From a virus: a DNA stretch of 41,353 bases. Under the pieces are notes generated by a model, which had not been told where the DNA came from, ran no database searches, and worked only from the letters and a program-made list of their open reading frames with translations. The position numbers were made by a program, and so were the translations under genes. Shown here piece by piece: positions 25,141 to 32,194 of the stretch (position 1 is its first letter; the number at the start of each line of letters is the position of its first letter). The stretch lies in IMG/VR virus record IMGVR_UViG_3300046507_000422, positions 1-41,353 of that record. One strand, written 5' to 3'.

Positions 25141-27875
25141 TCCGAAACACCATCACCGCGAATATCGCCCAGGCGCCGGAAGCGTTCGATCTGCTTATCC
25201 ACCGACTCATCCTCGCCCTCGTTCTTGACCTCGAAGATCATCCTGAACATCTTGCCCTTGGCGCCGACGGCCACCTTCCGCTTGACCTTGTGCTCGCGGC
25301 TGGCGAGCAGGCCGGCGAACTTGCATAGCGTCAGCGGCTTCTCTCCCGTCCGGTCACACCAGCGCCGGTAGATCTTGAACAGGTCCTCGGAAAGACAGGA
25401 GCAGTACGGTGCCGCCAGGTAGCCGTCCTTCCAAGAGCGGTGGAAGGACATCCACCCGTTCAGCCCGAACTCGATCACGCGCTCCTTGGCCAGCGTCATC
25501 ATCGGCTTGGTGTGCTCGTTGAAGTCGTCCAACGGGAAGGTCAGAAGGAAGTGGTAGAAGGCCTCGACGCCCCCGGCCTTGATGGCGGCGCTGACGCGGT
25601 CGTAGAATTCCTGCGGCTGCTTGGCGCGCGCCTCGATCACCATGAAGCGCCGGTCCTCCAGCTCGATCGGGATCGGCTGCGGCTCGTTGGACAGGAACAC
25701 GCCGTTCAGGTGGTTGCGCTCGGTGCGCTCCGGCAGGTTCTTCTGGTTGATGCTCATCGACTTGCCGGTGATCATGTACTTCAGCGTGCCGTTGTGGCTG
25801 TATTTGTCGTCGCGCGACAGCACCTCCTCGAACAGCACGAACAGCTTGCGCGAGCGCCAGGCCGTGAAGGTCGAGTCCAGCTGGTGCTGACTGGCCACCG
25901 TGCCGTAGTCGCCGTAGATCGGCGCCACCACATCCTGGAAGAACAGGCTCTTGCCGGTGCCCTGCTTCTCGCCGAACATCAGCAGCGCGGTTTGCATCTT
26001 GGCGCCTGGGTTCTGCAGCGGGAAGGCCAACCAGCGCAGTATCCACGCCACGCACTCGTCGACGTTGTCCTCGGCACTGCAAAGCGATTCGAGGAGCGCG
26101 AGGATCGGCTCGACCAGGTCGATATTGGGCTTGGGCGCCACCGGCCAGCCCAGGAAAATGTTGACGGAGGTGACCGGGTCTGCCTGCTGCGTCGGGTCGA
26201 ACACCAGGTTCTTCGCCTCGATGGTCTTGCGCAGCGCATGCTCCTGCCATTTGCTGGTCAGGTCGGCCGTGTAGTCCGCCCGCACCGCCCCCAGCGTCAT
26301 GACCTGCTGGCCGATGCCATCCCACACCGTCTCAGTACCGCGCAGCAGGGTCAGGTTGTCGAGCATCTCGTCGAGCTTGCTGCCCCCCGCACCCCCGGCG
26401 ATGGCGCTGCCGCCGACGAGGGCCGGGAGCGAGTTGCGCATGATCGAGCGGCGCTTGGGATCTTTCTCCCAGGCCGAGGCGGCTGTCTTACCGATCCAGG
26501 CGACAAAGGCGGATCGCTTCATCTTCTGGCGCCGTAGGCCATCCCAGATATCCGTGGTCGGGTAGATCAAGGCGAAGTGTGCCAGCAGCTGCTCAGCCGT
26601 CGGCGGCGCTATGCCCACGACGTTATCCTGAGATGGGGGCGCGGGGGCAGCGGCGGGCTGGTCGTCGTAAGGCAGGGCTGGTGGCGGATCGTCGGAACCC
26701 ACTACTGGCTGCGGGCCTTGCTCGATCAGGCGGGCGACCAGTGGCGCCAGCTGCGCGCGGACATCATCCAGCGACTGCTCGACGTGCAGGTCATTGAAGT
26801 CGGTCCACTTGTTCTCACCACGGTCGACAAACACCGGCCAGATCACTTCAGCGTTGCCCACTTCGCGCGCCGCGGCGCGAGAGCGGGAAATGCCGGCGTT
26901 CTCGAACTTGAGCATCTTGACGCGGCGCCCGCAGCGGATGTCGGCCTCGATGTACGGCACGCCATTCGGATCGGTGCGCCGCCACGCGCGCACGACTACC
27001 TCGTCGCCGGAGGTGGAGATCACGGAATGCCCCTCACCATCGATCGGCACTGGACCGTCCACCTGGAACTGCTCCAGCAGCTCCTTGGCGAAACGCTGTT
27101 TCAGCTGCCAGTCGTCGTCGGCCACGAACAGCAGCACCGCATCAGGGAAGTCGGCACGCAGCTGGCGCGCCACCGCCGCCAGGTTGCCAGCATTGAAGGC
27201 CACCATCACGGGGAAGGCGCACCCGGTGGCGATGCGCGCCGACTGGCCGGTGGCGTAGCCTTCCGCGATGCCGATCAGCGCGGTGTCGCGCGAGACCGTG
27301 CCCAGCAGGCAGGCCGCGCCCACCATGTCGGCGCCGAAGTTGAAGCGCTTCTCGCCAGATGCCTCGATCTTCTGCACGCTGACCAACTGCGCCGGCTGCC
27401 CGGCCGCGTACTTCTTGGCCGGCACAAGCAGATCGCCATTGGGCGCCATGCGCGCGAACTCGCCGCCCACGCGCTTGCGCAGCAGGTACGGCAACAGCCC
27501 CGGCGCGGTGATGTCGGTGGCTTCGGCCCATTGCCGGCGCGCACGGCCGGCGGCCAGCTCGGCGGCATGCTGCCGGCGCGCCAGCTCCAGGCGCTCGTAA
27601 TCGGCCTGCTTGCGGTCGAACTCGGCGCGCTCCTCATCGGTGACACCGGACCAGTCGATGGTAACCGGCACCGTGTTGGGGTCCTGCCCCTGCCAGATGC
27701 CGAAGGCGCCGGTCACCACCAGCTTGCCGGAGCGCAGCGTCAGCTCGCGCAGGCGATACCACGCCTTCTTCCCCTTGCCGAAGCGCTTGATCTTCCCATC
27801 CATGACAGGATGGCCGGCCGGCAGCGACGGCAGGCCATGGGCCTGCATCTGATTCAGTACCTCGTCGAGATTCAT
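25128..27875 (-). CDS. Primase/helicase: TOPRIM-type N-terminal half with DUF5906-like helicase
   Basis: 915 residues. Residues about 190-270 hold a TOPRIM-like segment (IAEGYATGQSA with the Glu, then LLFVADDDW with the acidic cluster). The C-terminal half is a superfamily 3-like ATPase: Walker A GEKQGTGKS (about 635-643), LFVLFEEV as Walker B, and the arginine-rich part with IELEDRRFMVIEAR, as in phage/plasmid primase-helicases of the DUF5906 type. It would unwind and prime phage DNA, likely from the adjacent repeat array. It overlaps the upstream HTH gene as ATGA. Confidence 0.9.
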   Translation of the reverse strand: MNLDEVLNQMQAHGLPSLPAGHPVMDGKIKRFGKGKKAWYRLRELTLRSGKLVVTGAFGIWQGQDPNTVPVTIDWSGVTDEERAEFDRKQADYERLELARRQHAAELAAGRARRQWAEATDITAPGLLPYLLRKRVGGEFARMAPNGDLLVPAKKYAAGQPAQLVSVQKIEASGEKRFNFGADMVGAACLLGTVSRDTALIGIAEGYATGQSARIATGCAFPVMVAFNAGNLAAVARQLRADFPDAVLLFVADDDWQLKQRFAKELLEQFQVDGPVPIDGEGHSVISTSGDEVVVRAWRRTDPNGVPYIEADIRCGRRVKMLKFENAGISRSRAAAREVGNAEVIWPVFVDRGENKWTDFNDLHVEQSLDDVRAQLAPLVARLIEQGPQPVVGSDDPPPALPYDDQPAAAPAPPSQDNVVGIAPPTAEQLLAHFALIYPTTDIWDGLRRQKMKRSAFVAWIGKTAASAWEKDPKRRSIMRNSLPALVGGSAIAGGAGGSKLDEMLDNLTLLRGTETVWDGIGQQVMTLGAVRADYTADLTSKWQEHALRKTIEAKNLVFDPTQQADPVTSVNIFLGWPVAPKPNIDLVEPILALLESLCSAEDNVDECVAWILRWLAFPLQNPGAKMQTALLMFGEKQGTGKSLFFQDVVAPIYGDYGTVASQHQLDSTFTAWRSRKLFVLFEEVLSRDDKYSHNGTLKYMITGKSMSINQKNLPERTERNHLNGVFLSNEPQPIPIELEDRRFMVIEARAKQPQEFYDRVSAAIKAGGVEAFYHFLLTFPLDDFNEHTKPMMTLAKERVIEFGLNGWMSFHRSWKDGYLAAPYCSCLSEDLFKIYRRWCDRTGEKPLTLCKFAGLLASREHKVKRKVAVGAKGKMFRMIFEVKNEGEDESVDKQIERFRRLGDIRGDGVSDEQG

Positions 27876-28120
27876 TGCTGTGGCGCGCTCTCGGTGCCGG
27901 CCAGCATCGCCTTCATGTCGGCGATCGGCAAGTCCGACACGTCATGCATGCGCAGCAGCACGGCCGCGCCCAGCACACGTGCGCCGGAGCGCAGCTTGCT
28001 GACTGACGGCGGGCTGGTTTCCAGCAGGCGCGACAGCGCCGCGTCATTCTTCAGGCGCTTGAGGGTGACGATGGTGTCGAGCAGGCGATTTACGCCAGGG
28101 ACGGTTTGGGGAATGGACAT
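27872..28120 (-). CDS. Small helix-turn-helix protein
   Basis: 82 residues with a central HTH-like stretch (AALSRLLETSPPSVSKLRSG, about residues 28-47). It sits between the cII-like gene and the primase and overlaps the primase start by 4 bp. It may regulate early genes or help replication. Family not named. Confidence 0.7.
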   Translation of the reverse strand: MSIPQTVPGVNRLLDTIVTLKRLKNDAALSRLLETSPPSVSKLRSGARVLGAAVLLRMHDVSDLPIADMKAMLAGTESAPQQ

Positions 28121-28137
28121 GCTACCTCCTGTGTTTG

Positions 28138-28581
28138 TTATTTTTCAGCCATACCTTCGAAGCGGGCCACCAGCTCGTGCAGCGCGCGGTTGGCGCGGAA
28201 CACCAGGTCCTTGATCTTCTCGACCTCGTGTCGCTCGATGCGGCCATCGGCGAGCGCATCGTTGATGGCCGCGCCGACCTCGCCGTTGGCGGACCAGACC
28301 TTGGTGACCATCTCCAGCACCGCCATGTCCGACGGTGTTGCGCTCTCCCCCACCGCCACGCACACGTAGCCGAAGCGCTGGGCCAGCGCGTGCAGCACGG
28401 CGTGGTTGCCGGTCAGGCCCATCACGGCCTCGACGTCGCGCAGCGCCACCACGTTGCCGGCCGCGTTCGGATTCGCCTTGTTGCGCAGCACCGCGGCGGA
28501 CATGCCCATGCGGACAGCCAGCGCCTCATGGCCACCGGGGGCGCTGTGGACGGTTTCGTGAAATGCGTCGTGTGCGTTCAT
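28138..28581 (-). CDS. CII-like phage regulator
   Basis: 147 residues: an N-terminal part (HDAFHETVHSAPGGHEALAVRMGMSAAVLRNKANP) with the HTH, and VVALRDVEAVMGLTGNHAVLHALA, characteristic of the phage CII-type regulatory family (PF06892). It lies downstream of cro in the leftward early operon, as cII does in lambda. Likely acts in the lysis-lysogeny choice. Confidence 0.87.
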   Translation of the reverse strand: MNAHDAFHETVHSAPGGHEALAVRMGMSAAVLRNKANPNAAGNVVALRDVEAVMGLTGNHAVLHALAQRFGYVCVAVGESATPSDMAVLEMVTKVWSANGEVGAAINDALADGRIERHEVEKIKDLVFRANRALHELVARFEGMAEK

Positions 28582-28684
28582 GCGGACAGCCTTCGAGAAG
28601 TTGTGTTTCAGAATTTAGGGTGAGGATTCCAAGTGCGTTACAGTGTCAGTTCCACAACATCAACCGTCACAACAAGGAACCCTC

Positions 28685-28891
28685 ATGGAACTCGTATCAG
28701 CAAGCTATCAAATCAATATTGTTGAAGGAAAACCCGTCATTGCCCGCGCACTAGAATTCAAGAACGGTGACTTGATTTCTTTCTCGGTTCAGCTGAGTGA
28801 AGAATCGAAAAAGAGCTCACTCACTGAAATTCATCGCGAGTCAGCTCAGAAGGTCATCGATATGCTGCAGACTTGGCTAAATCCGAAATAA
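28685..28891 (+). CDS. Small unknown protein on the opposite strand
   Basis: 68 residues from ATG 28685 (MELVSASYQINIVEGKPVIA), preceded by AAGGAA. It lies on the plus strand inside the otherwise leftward early operon, is less GC-rich than its neighbours, and its last 38 bp overlap the end of the 28854-29231 gene convergently. It would need its own promoter in the roughly 100-bp gap before it. This independent-unit layout resembles a moron gene. Function unknown. Confidence 0.65.
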   Translation: MELVSASYQINIVEGKPVIARALEFKNGDLISFSVQLSEESKKSSLTEIHRESAQKVIDMLQTWLNPK

Positions 28892-29231
28892 CCTTTACTG
28901 ACGGCGCTGGCGGTACCATGCCGATCGACCGGGCGTCCGCCACGCTGGCCGCCCATTTACTTATGCCGACCCAGTCAATCTCAGCGACACCGAGCGCGAC
29001 CGGCCCGATCGCATCGTTCAGAAAGTGTTCGGTCGTGCGTCCTTCCTGGTTCGCCAGTCCCTCGACGCCCACCTCCGCGACCAGCGCCTGGAAGAACACC
29101 AGCAGGTCGAGCGAGGTCGCGCGCTCCAGCGCGAGGATCTGCGTGGGCACGCCGCTCGCGCTGTAGATCGCAACGTGGCGCCCTACCGGCGGCGATGCGA
29201 TGACGCCCTCTGCTGGCTTGTCTGCGCTCAT
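28854..29231 (-). CDS. Unrecognised early protein
   Basis: 125 residues from ATG 29231 (MSADKPAEGVIASPPVG), with GAGGGG upstream; a longer reading begins at 29279 without better support. Mixed composition with a helical LDLLVFFQALVAEVG segment. It sits between the terminator after cro and the cII-like gene. No family recognised. Confidence 0.6.
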   Translation of the reverse strand: MSADKPAEGVIASPPVGRHVAIYSASGVPTQILALERATSLDLLVFFQALVAEVGVEGLANQEGRTTEHFLNDAIGPVALGVAEIDWVGISKWAASVADARSIGMVPPAPSVKVISDLAKSAAYR

Positions 29232-29271
29232 ACGAAACCCCTCAAAAAGAATGATGTAAACGTCAATTTCT

Positions 29272-29375
29272 TGATGCACACTTGCATCATGAAAACGATG
29301 TTAAAAACACTTAATTTCCAGCGCGCAATAATTTGGGCAAAAAATAGCCGGCATACCTTTGCCGGCACTTTTTCG
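29272..29375 (-). terminator. tR1-like terminator after cro, plus a small hairpin
   Basis: GCCGGC (29347-29352) and GCCGGC (29361-29366) form a 6-bp GC stem with A-rich and T-rich flanks; on the minus strand six T follow soon after it. It lies 24 bp after the cro stop, matching tR1 of lambda between cro and cII. A second 7-bp hairpin TGATGCA-CACT-TGCATCA is at 29272-29289. A terminator here implies early antitermination or partial readthrough. Confidence 0.65.
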
Positions 29376-29389
29376 TCCACTTTCTCCAA

Positions 29390-29617
29390 TCAGGGGCTTG
29401 CTCCTCGCTGAGCGACTTGTATGGTTCCTGGCCGCGACGAATCGAGAGCAGCGAATACTTCAGGCCTCGCCAGGCGAAGGAACATCAAGCGCGACTTCGG
29501 AATGCCGGTGTGCCGCCAGTCCGATACGGATGGCGGGCGCACCTCACAAAGGCGAGCCACCTCGCAAGTACCGCCGAGGGCATCGATGATTTCGTCTGGG
29601 GAGTATTCGATGGTCAT
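29390..29617 (-). CDS. Cro-like repressor (YdaS-type HTH)
   Basis: 75 residues, MTIEYSPDEIIDALGGTCEV, then ARLCEVRPPSVSDWRHTGIP, the HTH of Cro/YdaS-like phage proteins. It is divergent from the CI gene across an 80-bp operator region. The -10-like TAAAAT at 29628-29623 ends five bases before the ATG, so the transcript may be leaderless. Confidence 0.85.
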   Translation of the reverse strand: MTIEYSPDEIIDALGGTCEVARLCEVRPPSVSDWRHTGIPKSRLMFLRLARPEVFAALDSSRPGTIQVAQRGASP

Positions 29618-29622
29618 GCCGC

Positions 29623-29698
29623 ATTTTAGGCATACCTAATCGATTTAGGCAAGACAATTTTAGGCATAGCAAAACCGCAACCTGTTAGGATTGCCTAA
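29623..29698. promoter_or_regulatory. cI/cro operator-promoter region with four operator-like sites
   Basis: Sites of the form TTAGGCATGCCTAA: TTAGGCATACCTAA (29626-29639), half-site TTAGGCAAGACAAT (29645-29658), half-site TTAGGCATAGCAAA (29660-29673) and TTAGGATTGCCTAA (29685-29698, touching the CI start). A leftward promoter TTGCCT-N18-TAAAAT overlaps the first two. CI and Cro presumably compete here. Confidence 0.8.
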
Positions 29699-30384
29699 TG
29701 AACTGGCATACAAGACTGACCGAGGCCCGAGAGGCCAAAAAAATAAACAAGTCCACTTTCGCTAAGATGGTAGGCGTCTCTGCGCCCACCGTCACGGACT
29801 GGGAAAATGGGAACACCAAGATGATCGAAGGTGCAAACCTGGTGAAAGTTTGCTCAGTCCTGGACATCTCCGCCGAGTGGTTACTCCATGGCGTAAAATC
29901 AATTACAGATTTGATTCCGGGAGCAATGCGCGTGGTGGTACGCGACGATACCGAAGACAACGCGAATATCTATAAAATACCGATGGTTCAACTCAGATTA
30001 CAGGCAGGGGTTACTGGATTTCAAACGGAGCCTGATCGACGCGATGGCGGGACAATGGGAATTCCAAAAAGCTGGGCGGATAGAAAAGAATACGATCCTG
30101 CTCAATTACTAGCTATAAGAGTCAAAGGCGAAAGCATGGAGCCCACCTTATATGAAGATGATATAGTCGTGATCAACCTCGCTCAACGCTCTCCAGTTGA
30201 CAACGCCATTTTTGCCGTAAACTATGATGGCGAAGCAGTCGTTAAAAGGATGTCACGCGACGCTGGCCAATGGTGGTTGATGTCCGATAACGCCGACCAA
30301 CGACGTTTTTATCGACGGGCTTGCAAAGAAACAGAATGCATTATTATCGGGCGAGTAGTACGCCGTGAAGGCGATCACTTTTAG
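29698..30384 (+). CDS. CI-like repressor with S24 self-cleavage domain
   Basis: 228 residues. N-terminal HTH (about 20-40: TFAKMVGVSAPTVTDWENGN). The C-terminal LexA-like domain has Ser146 in VKGESMEPTL and Lys183 in GEAVVKRM. An Ala-Gly pair (103-104, LQAGVTGF) fits the RecA-stimulated cleavage site. So it maintains lysogeny and should be cleaved on DNA damage. SD AGGA lies 7 bases before the ATG, and one operator overlaps the start, allowing autoregulation. The DNA from here to 30.9 kb is AT-richer than the late genes. Confidence 0.93.
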   Translation: MNWHTRLTEAREAKKINKSTFAKMVGVSAPTVTDWENGNTKMIEGANLVKVCSVLDISAEWLLHGVKSITDLIPGAMRVVVRDDTEDNANIYKIPMVQLRLQAGVTGFQTEPDRRDGGTMGIPKSWADRKEYDPAQLLAIRVKGESMEPTLYEDDIVVINLAQRSPVDNAIFAVNYDGEAVVKRMSRDAGQWWLMSDNADQRRFYRRACKETECIIIGRVVRREGDHF

Positions 30385-30391
30385 GAATACT

Positions 30392-30754
30392 ATGAGCTTA
30401 GTGGTATGTATAGACTGTGGAAAACAGCATAGCGATTCTGCCAAATGCTGCCCTAATTGTGGCGCGCGTCCACGACGCTCCAGGGTGCCGATATATGTCG
30501 GCATATTTTTACTGGCTGGTATATTTATTGGCGCTGCCATCTACAGACCACCCTCACCAATTCTCGATGCGGCATACGCCGACAAGAACTCAGATCACCA
30601 GTCACCCGACATGCAAAGGCTAATTGACCACTCCAAAGTGGATCAATGCTGGGAGGACGCATCCCATGTTTCGGCCGGCACTCTCGCAGATGCCAAGAAC
30701 ACCTGCACCTCACTTGAGCATGAATTTAATCGTAAATACGATTCCAAGTACTGA
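30392..30754 (+). CDS. Zinc-ribbon protein with one membrane segment
   Basis: 120 residues from ATG 30392, with TAGGAA overlapping the end of CI. CIDCGKQHSDSAKCCPNCG near the start is a four-Cys zinc ribbon; a basic stretch follows, then a hydrophobic helix (about 34-52) and a soluble C-terminal domain with two Cys (DQCWED, KNTCTSLEHEF). It is cotranscribed with CI and so probably expressed in the lysogen. Such genes can be superinfection-exclusion factors, but this is only suggested by position. Confidence 0.7.
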   Translation: MSLVVCIDCGKQHSDSAKCCPNCGARPRRSRVPIYVGIFLLAGIFIGAAIYRPPSPILDAAYADKNSDHQSPDMQRLIDHSKVDQCWEDASHVSAGTLADAKNTCTSLEHEFNRKYDSKY

Positions 30755-30795
30755 TCAGCGGCCCCTTCGAAATTCTCCAAATTACCCACAGCACA

Positions 30796-30855
30796 CCTAA
30801 AATTTAGGCATGTCTAAAAATTCTTGTTGACATTGTTTTTAGGCATGCCTAAGAT
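30796..30855 (+). promoter_or_regulatory. Operator-controlled rightward promoter upstream of the DGR operon
   Basis: A strong sigma-70 promoter TTGACA (30827-30832), 17-bp spacer, TAAGAT (30850-30855). The perfect palindrome TTAGGCATGCCTAA (30839-30852) lies in the spacer and covers the start of the -10. A second site TTAGGCATGTCTAA is at 30804-30817, overlapped by CCTAAAATTTAGG. These are the same operators as at cI/cro, so the promoter should be repressed in the lysogen and open on induction. Confidence 0.85.
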
Positions 30856-30874
30856 ACTCCATCGCCGCACCACT

Positions 30875-30906
30875 CACCGATGGAGAACAGCATGTCCCAG
30901 CAAACC
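30875..30906 (+). repeat. 32-bp direct repeat, left copy (pairs with 31687-31718)
   Basis: Identical over 32 bp to 31687-31718, beginning CACCGATGGAGAAC and ending AGCAAACC. In both places it holds the GGAG ribosome site and start ATG of a reading frame beginning MSQQT. The left copy leads into the inserted segment and makes no target protein; the right copy starts target gene 1. The two bracket the gene at 30964-31452. Confidence 0.9.
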
Positions 30907-30963
30907 TCAGCACGACAACGCCCCGCCAGCGCGAAGCTGGAAGAGCGCGCCGCTGCCGGTGCA

Positions 30964-31452
30964 TCACGCCACCAGGTTTGCCAAGCGCTCCCATCTGGTG
31001 AGGCCAAGCGCGTAGTCCGGCCGGCCGTTCGCGGTAACGTTGGTGTTGTAGGCGACCTTCGCCAAGGAACGAAAGCCCCCCGGAGCATCCGCCTGCAGCT
31101 GCTTGAGCTCCCGATCAATCTCGGCGAGCACGAGATCGTCCGCGCTGATGTTCAGCGCAGCGTATTTCTTCTTGGCGGCATCGTGTTCGACGGCCTTCTC
31201 TACCGGACGCACCAATCTCTCGATCACCGCCACGGCGGCCACCAGCGCACCGGCGACCACACCCGCCGCCTTGTATTCACCGAGCGCGGCGATCAACGCG
31301 CCGCTGCCGCCGAACAGTCCGACGAAACCAAACGCCAGGTCCAGGCGCCGATACAGCCGCGCGTTCAAGTCGTTATAGCACTGGCCATAGCGGATATCGA
31401 GGATCGCCTCGTACTTGGTCCGGTCATCGGTCCTCACATGAATATTGTCCAT
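30964..31452 (-). CDS. Two-TM membrane protein, SLATT-like, inserted in the operon leader
   Basis: 162 residues from ATG 31452 with GAGG upstream. N-terminal charged helix (KYEAILDIRYGQCYNDLN), two hydrophobic segments (LAFGFVGLFGGSGALIAAL and AAGVVAGALVAAVAVIERL), then a charged soluble region. This resembles the SLATT membrane proteins often found as phage or defence effectors; the family call is tentative. It runs opposite to the DGR operon and is bracketed by the 32-bp repeat, so it is probably a later acquisition (moron) with its own promoter. Confidence 0.6.
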   Translation of the reverse strand: MDNIHVRTDDRTKYEAILDIRYGQCYNDLNARLYRRLDLAFGFVGLFGGSGALIAALGEYKAAGVVAGALVAAVAVIERLVRPVEKAVEHDAAKKKYAALNISADDLVLAEIDRELKQLQADAPGGFRSLAKVAYNTNVTANGRPDYALGLTRWERLANLVA

Positions 31453-31686
31453 CCAACACCTCACAAAGTTGTTTCGCAGGAGGTGGCGGCGGTGGTGGAT
31501 TACGCACCGGCGGCACCTGGTTTCTCTTTCCGTCCGAGTCCATGGCAGCTCCTTTGTTCGGCTTGTTTTGTTGTTTGGAAACTCATTATAAGCACATGCA
31601 TTGGAGCTGCCACCCTTTTTCAGCGCTTCTCCGACGACCGTCTGGTGTCGCTGAACGCCTAACACCCCCCCCCTTCGCTCAACTAC
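31453..31686 (-). promoter_or_regulatory. Gap upstream of the membrane-protein gene with a candidate promoter
   Basis: No gene seen. On the minus strand a TATAAT (31590-31585) preceded by TGCT could be the promoter of the 30964-31452 gene; the -35 is weak. A 9-bp inverted repeat GGCAGCTCC (from 31544) / GGAGCTGCC (from 31603) surrounds it and a run of C occurs near 31665. The plus strand is not obviously coding. Confidence 0.45.
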
Positions 31687-31718
31687 CACCGATGGAGAAC
31701 AGCATGTCCCAGCAAACC
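31687..31718 (+). repeat. 32-bp direct repeat, right copy (start of target gene 1)
   Basis: Second copy of the 30875-30906 repeat. It supplies the ribosome site (GGAG at 31694-31697) and ATG 31704 of DGR target 1. Confidence 0.9.
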
Positions 31719-32132
31719 GCAACAGCCGCAGTCACCCTCCCCGAAGTCAGCATCACGCCCGGCATGATCCCGGCCGTAATTGGCGCCGCGTTCGCTGGCG
31801 GCATTTACGCCGGCATCCTGCGCGGACTGGACGGCCAGCCTGACTCGCACCTGATCGCGATCGATGGCGAGGCCGAGGACGTCACTTGGGACGAGGCCAT
31901 GGCCTTCGCCGCATCCGTCGGTGGCGATCTGGGCACGCGCCGCGAGCTGCGCCTGGCCTGCGTCAACCTGCAAGACAAGTTCTCGCATGACGACTGGTAC
32001 TGGTCCTGCGAGCAGTACGCCGCTAACCCGACCAGCGCATGGGGCCAGGGCTTTGGCAATGGCGGCCAGAGCTACGACCCCAAGGCTTCCTCCGGCCGGG
32101 CGCGCGCCTTCCGCAAATTGCCCATCCGCTAA
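31704..32132 (+). CDS. DGR target protein 1 (C-type-lectin-like), diverged variable region
   Basis: 142 residues from ATG 31704; the ATG at 31692 is upstream of the GGAG site. The N-terminal part has GGIYAGIL, then a DUF1566-like segment (TWDEAMAFAASVGGDLGTRRELRLAC), and the C-terminus WYWSCEQYAANPTSAWGQGF leads into the variable region ending SGRARAFRK. It has the same plan as targets 2-4. This fold displays variable residues on a ligand-binding face. Its variable repeat has non-adenine changes, so it may no longer be diversified. Confidence 0.85.
   Translation: MSQQTATAAVTLPEVSITPGMIPAVIGAAFAGGIYAGILRGLDGQPDSHLIAIDGEAEDVTWDEAMAFAASVGGDLGTRRELRLACVNLQDKFSHDDWYWSCEQYAANPTSAWGQGFGNGGQSYDPKASSGRARAFRKLPIR
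32010..32118 (+). repeat. Variable repeat VR1 (decayed) in target 1
   Basis: Aligned by eye with the template 38070-38178: 14 differences at template adenines and 7 at C, G or T (mostly silent or at the ends). The GC tract is kept, but the end reads CGCAAATT rather than CGCAGATT. The other three VRs have no non-adenine changes. Confidence 0.85.
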
Positions 32133-32150
32133 TTCGTCTATCTCGTAAGC

Positions 32151-32160
32151 CGGCGCGCCG
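32151..32160. other. GC palindrome after VR1
   Basis: CGGCGCGCCG, a perfect 10-bp palindrome starting 33 bp after the end of VR1, between the target 1 stop and target 2. It is the weakest of the three inverted repeats near VRs. Confidence 0.5.
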
Positions 32161-32194
32161 CGCCGATCCCCTCACCCAAGCAATGGAGCATGCC

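Noticed and set aside
26577-28214. Plus-strand open frame of 545 codons opposite the primase
   Set aside because: Antisense shadow of the primase and HTH genes; composition is typical of a GC-driven frame and the coding strand has clear domains.
30880-31662. Plus-strand frame starting MENSMSQQTS in the left 32-bp repeat
   Set aside because: After the repeat it is the reverse frame of the membrane-protein gene. The start is a leftover leader; no domain appears.
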